From JAGDXO01 sp964541025 (GTDB lineage: Archaea; Thermoplasmatota; Thermoplasmata; Thermoplasmatales; GCA-001856825), in NCBI GenBank assembly GCA_964541025.1, contig CAZIOW010000038.1:1-9778 (forward strand): 9,778 nucleotides of DNA. Direction: 5' to 3'. A program made the position numbers and the translations under genes. Each line of letters begins with the position of its first letter. Position 1 is the stretch's first letter. The notes beneath the pieces were generated by a model. The model was not told the DNA's origin, did no database searches, and saw nothing but the letters and a program-made list of their open reading frames with translations. Of the stretch, positions 5,235 to 9,778 are shown piece by piece.

Positions 5235-6677
5235 ATGGATATTGATATGCCCGTAGGAATAATATACGGAGATACAAAACCCACCCTGGTAAATTGTTCT
5301 GTGACACAGAATCTTAGGCAGGGAGATTATGTAAAAATAAAGCATCATGAAGTTGGATGGGTTCTTGGAAAGGTGGATGCCATAGAAGCAAAGACCAACC
5401 TGTCTATCGAGAAAAGCTATGAAATTATGAATGGCAAGGAAATGCAGGTACAGCAATCTATATCTGCCCTGATCATCATAATTGGATATAGAGATGAACG
5501 TGGTCTGATTCAGGTGCCTCGTACTCCATTCGTGGCAGGCACTCCAGTGTTTGAAGCTGATGATGAATTCATCTCAAGAGTTCTTAATCTCGGGGCTGGA
5601 AAGAAATCAAGGGCTTACGTCGGCCTTGTTTATGGACATAACATTCGTTATTCAATAGATATAAATTCTATGGTACAGAAGCACATATCCGTCCTTGCCA
5701 AGACTGGAGGAGGTAAGAGCTACTTAACAGGTGTGATAATCGAAGAATTAATGAAGAATGATGTTACGGTAATAATATTCGACCCACATGGCGAATATGA
5801 ATCCATGAAATATCCCTCTAAATATTCCAAGGATATGGATAGATTTGGAGTAACGCCAAGGGGATACCCAGACAAAATAATAAAGATTTCTCCAGAAAAA
5901 GGGGATATTGATCTCAAATTCACTCTGAGTCAGATTAATATTAAGGAACTTCTTGGATTGATGAATCTTTCAGATGCAAGGTCATATTTTATTCCATTGA
6001 GGAAGGCAGTTGATTCTCTGAGATTGAAAACTGCTGAATATGACGTTGATGACATAATTAAAGAATTGAAGGAAATTGATGATTCAAGCCTAGCTCAATC
6101 ACTTGAAAGGGAACTGAAATATCTGAAATCACTTAATATATTCTCTAAACGAGGACTAAAAGTGGATGAGATTGTAAGGAAGGGAAAAGTATCTGTGATT
6201 GAGATGAAAGGTATCCCCCCTGACATCCAGCAGTTCATTGTGGAGAGACTCATGTACGTACTTTTCGAGGCAAGAAAAAAGGACAGGATCCCACCCTGTC
6301 TAGTTGTAGTTGAGGAGGCACATAATTTTGCACCACAGCAGGGGAAATCTCTGTCATCCAAGATAATGAGAACCGTGGCTTCAGAGGGCAGGAAATTTGG
6401 ATTCGGATTGCTTGTTGTTACTCAAAGGCCTGCAAAAATTGACAAAAATGTTCTATCTCAGTGTTCCACTCAGTTGATCCTTAAGGTTACGAATCCAAAT
6501 GACCTAAAGGCAATTGCAAACTCAGTGGAGAACATTACTCCGACCTCAGTTGATGAGATACAGAGACTCCCCATAGGTGTTGCACTGGCAACATCACCAG
6601 AACTTCCCATCCCTTTATTCATTGAAGTAAGGCCAAGAGAAACTGATGATGGAGGAAAGAACATAAGGGTGGTTTAG
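5235..6677 (+). CDS. herA: DNA double-strand-break repair helicase/translocase HerA
   Basis: HerA is a hexameric FtsK/VirB4-like ATPase that works with the NurA nuclease and Mre11-Rad50 in resecting double-strand breaks in archaea. The 480 residues show an N-terminal HAS-type beta-barrel (about 5-110) and then the ATPase: VLAKTGGGKS (153-162, Walker A), FDPHGEYES (182-190), LVVVEEAHNF (356-365, Walker B with E360/E361), RTVASEGRKFGFG (379-391, with R386 as a possible arginine finger) and VTQRPAKI (395-402). The C-terminal PTSVDEIQRLPIGVAL segment (436-451) is also typical. The start at ATG 5235 is used, but ATG 5247 (MPVGIIYG) is an equally good family N-terminus. No nurA, mre11 or rad50 is next to it. 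It ends in TAG, followed with no gap by the in-frame TTG of the DUF357 gene. Confidence 0.96.
   Translation: MDIDMPVGIIYGDTKPTLVNCSVTQNLRQGDYVKIKHHEVGWVLGKVDAIEAKTNLSIEKSYEIMNGKEMQVQQSISALIIIIGYRDERGLIQVPRTPFVAGTPVFEADDEFISRVLNLGAGKKSRAYVGLVYGHNIRYSIDINSMVQKHISVLAKTGGGKSYLTGVIIEELMKNDVTVIIFDPHGEYESMKYPSKYSKDMDRFGVTPRGYPDKIIKISPEKGDIDLKFTLSQINIKELLGLMNLSDARSYFIPLRKAVDSLRLKTAEYDVDDIIKELKEIDDSSLAQSLERELKYLKSLNIFSKRGLKVDEIVRKGKVSVIEMKGIPPDIQQFIVERLMYVLFEARKKDRIPPCLVVVEEAHNFAPQQGKSLSSKIMRTVASEGRKFGFGLLVVTQRPAKIDKNVLSQCSTQLILKVTNPNDLKAIANSVENITPTSVDEIQRLPIGVALATSPELPIPLFIEVRPRETDDGGKNIRVV
6667..6672 (+). promoter_or_regulatory. Ribosome binding site deciding the TTG start of the DUF357 gene
   Basis: GGGTGG (6667-6672), inside the last codons of herA, contains GGTG, complementary to the archaeal 16S tail. 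It lies five bases before the TTG at 6678. No ATG occurs before the conserved part of the DUF357 protein, so this site supports the TTG as the true start. Confidence 0.5.
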
Positions 6678-6959
6678 TTGATACAGGAGAAAGCTAAAAA
6701 ATATCTTGAACTTGCCAGCTTAGCCCTTTCTGAAATTGAAAACCCTTTTGAGGAGAATTCCTTACTTAATTTAGCATATGCGGATATAATCAAAATGGTT
6801 GAAGCCTATGTTAATGATGCGAAGTATTTCTATGAGAAAGGTGATTATGAAAACTCCCTTGCTGCATCATCATATGCTTATGGGTGGATTGATGAAGGAG
6901 TAAGGTTAGGGCTATTAAAGGTAAAAACAGATTATAAGAGATTTACCCACTTTGTTTAA
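6678..6959 (+). CDS. DUF357 family protein
   Basis: A 93-residue all-helical protein. The stretch from Y44 to L80 carries the DUF357 signature: Y44-x2-D47-A48-x-Y50-F51, then EKGDY (53-57), SSYAYGWIDEGVRLG (64-78) and a closing L-L pair. This family is widespread in archaea and has no established function. The start is a TTG placed immediately after the herA TAG with no intervening base, supported by a GGTG ribosome site five bases upstream. Both genes share a reading frame, so the product could in principle also be made as a readthrough fusion to HerA. Immediate adjacency suggests a role connected with HerA or DNA metabolism, which is inference. The stop TAA overlaps the stop of the convergent gene on TTAA (6956-6959). 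Confidence 0.88.
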   Translation: MIQEKAKKYLELASLALSEIENPFEENSLLNLAYADIIKMVEAYVNDAKYFYEKGDYENSLAASSYAYGWIDEGVRLGLLKVKTDYKRFTHFV

Positions 6960-7237
6960 CGATAAGTGCTGTATTGGAACAGAAGATCAATCAGTTTTCT
7001 CGAGGTAGGTTCGTCAATGATCCCCTCTTTTCTCTTTTCTATGATATATTCCCTGGCAGAATTAATTCCAAATTTAGAAGCCTTGGCATAAATCGTTCCA
7101 AACAGGCTACCTCTCAGACTTTCAGGGAGATCCTTCAGAGATTTTTCCAAAAGATACCGGAACTCGTCATTTTTATTCATGTCTAACATTTTCATTTTCT
7201 TTCTTGCGTAATTCTGGTTATTCCTTAAAACTTCCAT
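6956..7237 (-). CDS. Conserved-looking small basic helical protein, function unknown
   Basis: I do not recognise this family. The 93-residue product has a lysine/arginine-rich N-terminus (RNNQNYARKKMKMLDMNKN, 5-23) and a predicted helical remainder, including FRYLLEKSLKDLPESLRGSL (27-46) and AREYIIEKRKEGIIDE (62-77). It has no cysteine, no membrane segment and no signal peptide. It is judged real because it fills the gap between two convergent/divergent neighbours, ends exactly on the shared TTAA with the DUF357 gene, and has a TATA-like element centred 28 bases before ATG 7237. A TTG two codons further upstream (7243) would add MK; ATG 7237 is preferred by promoter spacing. A nucleic-acid-binding role would fit the charge but is a guess. 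Confidence 0.72.
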   Translation of the reverse strand: MEVLRNNQNYARKKMKMLDMNKNDEFRYLLEKSLKDLPESLRGSLFGTIYAKASKFGINSAREYIIEKRKEGIIDEPTSRKLIDLLFQYSTYR

Positions 7238-7260
7238 CTTCAAGTCCTAATAAATAATCC

Positions 7261-7270
7261 ATTTAAAAAC
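7261..7270 (-). promoter_or_regulatory. Putative TATA box of the small basic protein gene
   Basis: Read on the minus strand this is GTTTTTAAAT, centred about 28 bases before ATG 7237 and 22 before the alternative TTG 7243. The spacing favours ATG 7237 with a very short or absent leader. Confidence 0.4.
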
Positions 7271-7281
7271 TTTACTCAATA

Positions 7282-7299
7282 CTTAAATTCATAATTGCT
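7282..7299 (+). promoter_or_regulatory. Putative promoter region of the AddB-like gene
   Basis: Two TATA-like cores lie here: CTTAAATTC (7282-7290), which would start transcription near 7312, and CATAATTGC (7290-7298), which would place the start near 7321. No Shine-Dalgarno sequence precedes any of the candidate start codons at 7321, 7336 or 7345. This does not settle which start is used. The region is divergent from the promoter of the small basic protein gene. Confidence 0.3.
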
Positions 7300-7320
7300 A
7301 ATCCTCAGTGTAACATTTTT

Positions 7321-9744
7321 TTGTATGATCTTAATATGAGAACAATGAATGATAATCCATCTGCAGAATTACACGTATTTCCTTCATTCTTTTCTGCATT
7401 AATCAGTTCTTTGCCAAATTCTACCGCCTATTTCTCAATCCTGGATATGATTATACTGAACAAAAATCAAAATATAGTGACGTCACAGGAATTGCTGGAA
7501 TCAATAAATAAAGTATCCAATGACATTTACGAAATTGAAATTGCTCATGAATTATACCAGTTAAAGGAAAAGTTCGGGATACCACTATCTAGCTTCGTAT
7601 CAGGTGAAAACAAATATTCCTACAGCGATGTGGTATCAAATATTCTCAAGGAACTCTCAAAGTTAATGAACTCTAGAGGTGAGATTAGTCATTCTGATCT
7701 TCCTTCTGTTTTTAATTTTGTTTTACCCGGGGCTAAAATAAATTTTGAAAATATTGCATTGCATGGAGAAATACCAAGGCCATATGAGAAAATACTTGAA
7801 TCCATATCCAGTGTTAGAAGAGTTATTCCGACAGACAAGAATAAAAAAATTACAAAATATTCATTCCCGGACTATACAACAGAGAACCATTTCATACTTG
7901 ACGTGATTCTTCAGAACCCAGGCAAAAAAATAGGCATATCTGTTCCAGATGAGTATTCAATAGTTTCAATATCAAATTTGCTGAAAGCTTCTGGTCTCAA
8001 TCCTTCTATCGCATCTCAAATCTCCATTTATACACTTGGTAGTTTCCCGATAAATTTGATCAAAAACCTTTTGACTATCGCATCTGGAAATGGTACAGCT
8101 GAAAATTTTTATTCTCTAATCCACGATCCATTTAATTCTAGATTGGAAAGTAAATTATATGATATAAAGAAAAAGGCCTTTGAGAATAGCATCATCGACG
8201 ATTTTGACGATTGGATCGAACTCCTCACCGATTTCGGAATGGATAACGTTGTCTCCCTGATAAAAAGGCTCAAAAATCATATTCATGAGAAAGGTGACAG
8301 ATTAGATGTGATCCCAATTATACAAACCCTGGAGAATTTTTTTATGTCTTATATTCCAGAGCATTTCCAAACACTTCAATCCATAGATCAAAAAATTAAT
8401 TTCTTTATTGACAAGGTAAGTTCATTGAATGATTTGTTGTCTCTTTATGAGATAGTCCTCCGTCTTTCAAAATCGCCAGTTGTGATTGGAGACGCTAAAA
8501 TTATAATAGGAACGCCCTTTGACATTTCTGGAATAGATTTTGATATTTCCATTGTGGCAAGGTGTGATTCCACTTCAATATCAAGAATAACCCTTCCTGA
8601 AATATTCAATTTCATTCAAATAACAGGACTGACTGAAACCATCAATCAATTGTTAGATCAGTACAACAAAAGCATAATCAGGGGATCATCGAAATCTTAC
8701 ATATTGTATTCTTCTCTTGATGAAAGGTCGAGATATACTGCATCTGTAGATTTTTTCGATTCAATGCCTGGTGATCCTATAAAGGTTGATAGGGTATCAT
8801 CCATATCCAGGAGGAAAATAGTTGTTTCATCAGCATTTACTCAGATTAACAAGAGGGACATTTATCATGTTACCGGTAGGACACTTGACATCCTGAAAGC
8901 AGATTTTTCACCCACTTCACTTGAAAACTATCTCATCTGTCCTTTTAAATACTTTATAGAAAATGTGATTGGCTACAGAAAACTGGATGAAACCACTGAA
9001 TTTCTCGGAATAATGGAGATGGGAACCATAACACATAAGCTTCTCGAACTTTACCACGATATAGAAACTGACCCTAAAACCTTCAGAATTAAAGCAGAAA
9101 ATGAAATTAAAAAAATGATTGAAGGATCTAAATACAAGTCTAAGAGGAAAGCCCTGGAATTGTATTTATCAAAATATCTGAAAGAGAATAGACTTCCTAA
9201 ATTCGTGGAAATAGATACCAGGGAAGCCAAGGAACTTGGGAGGCATATATTCAAGAAAGAATTTAGATTCAATGGGAGAAATCAAAATATCCTATTGGAG
9301 ATCAATGACCTGAAGATTCCTATCAAGGGAGTTGTTGACCGGATTGATGAAAATAGGGATGGAACTCTAACAGTTATTGATTATAAGGGGAGTCTCAGTA
9401 AATTCCCGAATGATAAATTGTGCAACGAGCACAGCATTCAGCTATATGTGTATAAATATGCAGTGGAGAAGGCTTTCAACAAGAAAGTCACTGCAGCAGC
9501 CTATCTTTCATATAGGGATTATTCTGATGGTGCAACCACAAAAAAGGGGCATTTTAGAGTAATACCCCCTGGAGATGAACAAAGGGAGGTAATGGAATGC
9601 CAAAGCATAATTTATAGTGGCCTGAACAAGCTTACCAGTGGCGATTTCTTTGTCCAAAGGGAGAACAATGAAAATCTCAGTGTTTGCAGGGATGCCAGAT
9701 GCACCTTCTATAACATATGCAGAGTTCAGGAGTTGAGATGGTAA
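7321..9744 (+). CDS. AddB/RexB-like protein with C-terminal PD-(D/E)XK nuclease and Fe-S-type cysteines
   Basis: An 807-residue protein. The C-terminal domain is a RecB-family nuclease: H572 (in MGTITHKLLE), D673 (GVVDRID), D687-Y688-K689 (VIDYKGS) and Q707 (HSIQLYVYKYA). It is framed by four cysteines, C540 (YLICPFKYF) and C789-x4-C794-x5-C800, the arrangement that holds a 4Fe-4S cluster in AddB and Cas4. The segment around 380-480 (GTPFDISGIDFDISIVARCD, then LYSSLDERSRYTAS) resembles the last helicase-like motifs of AddB. The N-terminal half shows no Walker A, as expected for a degenerate helicase domain. The likely role is nuclease subunit of a DNA-end-processing nuclease-helicase; the next gene appears to supply the ATPase. 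The start is uncertain: TTG 7321 is the longest choice, with ATG 7336 or 7345 as alternatives. A Cas4-like role is less likely at this length and without cas genes. Confidence 0.84.
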   Translation: MYDLNMRTMNDNPSAELHVFPSFFSALISSLPNSTAYFSILDMIILNKNQNIVTSQELLESINKVSNDIYEIEIAHELYQLKEKFGIPLSSFVSGENKYSYSDVVSNILKELSKLMNSRGEISHSDLPSVFNFVLPGAKINFENIALHGEIPRPYEKILESISSVRRVIPTDKNKKITKYSFPDYTTENHFILDVILQNPGKKIGISVPDEYSIVSISNLLKASGLNPSIASQISIYTLGSFPINLIKNLLTIASGNGTAENFYSLIHDPFNSRLESKLYDIKKKAFENSIIDDFDDWIELLTDFGMDNVVSLIKRLKNHIHEKGDRLDVIPIIQTLENFFMSYIPEHFQTLQSIDQKINFFIDKVSSLNDLLSLYEIVLRLSKSPVVIGDAKIIIGTPFDISGIDFDISIVARCDSTSISRITLPEIFNFIQITGLTETINQLLDQYNKSIIRGSSKSYILYSSLDERSRYTASVDFFDSMPGDPIKVDRVSSISRRKIVVSSAFTQINKRDIYHVTGRTLDILKADFSPTSLENYLICPFKYFIENVIGYRKLDETTEFLGIMEMGTITHKLLELYHDIETDPKTFRIKAENEIKKMIEGSKYKSKRKALELYLSKYLKENRLPKFVEIDTREAKELGRHIFKKEFRFNGRNQNILLEINDLKIPIKGVVDRIDENRDGTLTVIDYKGSLSKFPNDKLCNEHSIQLYVYKYAVEKAFNKKVTAAAYLSYRDYSDGATTKKGHFRVIPPGDEQREVMECQSIIYSGLNKLTSGDFFVQRENNENLSVCRDARCTFYNICRVQELRW
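9729..9732 (+). promoter_or_regulatory. Ribosome binding site of the last gene
   Basis: GGAG (9729-9732), within the end of the AddB-like gene, lies five bases before ATG 9738 and eleven before ATG 9744. It favours the earlier ATG and shows that the two genes are translated from one message. Confidence 0.5.
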
Positions 9745-9778
9745 TGTCCATAAAGTATATCAAAGCAGTACCTGGAGC
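9738..9778 (+). CDS. Start of a probable SF1 helicase (AddA/UvrD-like), cut by window end
   Basis: Only the first 13 full codons are visible, reading MVMSIKYIKAVPG, and the last two bases (GC) make the next residue alanine. VPGA preceded by a beta-strand-like YIKA is what precedes GKT/GKS in the Walker A of UvrD/AddA-type helicases. Starts are ATG 9738 (better ribosome site) or ATG 9744, which overlaps the previous stop in TAATG. Position directly after an AddB-like gene supports an AddA-like ATPase partner. With so few residues the call is tentative, but a coding start here is well supported by the overlap and the ribosome site. Confidence 0.55.
   Translation, partial: MVMSIKYIKAVPG

Noticed and set aside
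5011..5456. Minus-strand open frames (5011-5307 and 5229-5456)
   Set aside because: Antisense to the aminotransferase C-terminus and the herA N-terminus; hydrophobic, low-information translations typical of shadows.
6974..7186. Plus-strand open frame of 70 codons
   Set aside because: It competes with the minus-strand 93-residue gene, which has a promoter at the right distance and a tight convergent stop. The plus-strand frame has no promoter or ribosome site.
7321..9744. Cas4 or CRISPR-associated nuclease
   Set aside because: The nuclease and cysteine motifs overlap with Cas4, but the protein is four times as long, the helicase-like middle fits AddB, and there is no repeat array or cas gene in the window.

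Overview
The window looks like chromosomal DNA of an archaeon, most likely from the Thermoplasmatales (Thermoplasma / Ferroplasma / Cuniculiplasma type). This rests on the gene set: HerA, an archaeal-type Dph6, an archaeal ZPR1-like zinc protein, DUF357, and isopentenyl phosphate kinase next to type 2 IPP isomerase. The DNA is AT-rich, and several genes have a TATA-like element centred about 26-28 bases before the start codon with almost no leader, which is the leaderless style of that group. The lineage is an inference and no search was run.

Layout. (1) Positions 2-1127, plus strand: the 3' end of a saccharopine-dehydrogenase-like gene, followed within a few bases by dph6 (diphthine-ammonia ligase). 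(2) Positions 1124-3350, minus strand: a tight operon transcribed ipk -> fni -> ZPR1-like gene, with overlaps of 4 and 19 bases. IPK makes IPP from isopentenyl phosphate and Fni converts IPP to DMAPP, so these are the last steps of archaeal isoprenoid and membrane-lipid synthesis. The ZPR1-like gene ends tail-to-tail with dph6 on a shared TTAA. (3) Positions 3351-3559: divergent promoter region for ipk and a small VOC/glyoxalase-fold gene (3560-3934). (4) Positions 3935-4237: a 303-base gap with no conventional gene but clear structure: a 23-base dyad abutting a TATA box, a possible 17-codon leaderless micro-ORF exactly 26 bases downstream, and a perfect 9-bp hairpin over the end of that ORF. 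(5) Positions 4238-6959, plus strand: PLP aminotransferase, herA and a DUF357 gene, probably co-transcribed. herA and the DUF357 gene lie in the same frame, separated by a single TAG directly followed by a TTG start. (6) Positions 6956-7237, minus strand: a small basic protein of unknown function, again convergent on a shared TTAA. (7) Positions 7321-9744, plus strand: a large AddB/RexB-like protein with a C-terminal PD-(D/E)XK nuclease and a four-cysteine (likely Fe-S) signature. It is followed immediately by the start of a gene whose first residues end in VPGA, which looks like the beginning of a Walker A loop.

The right half is therefore rich in DNA-end processing: the HerA translocase and what appears to be an archaeal AddAB-like nuclease-helicase pair. 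The most unusual elements are the micro-ORF/hairpin locus at 4010-4135 and this AddAB-like pair. The rest is mostly recognisable housekeeping content. No tRNA, rRNA, CRISPR array or insertion sequence was seen.
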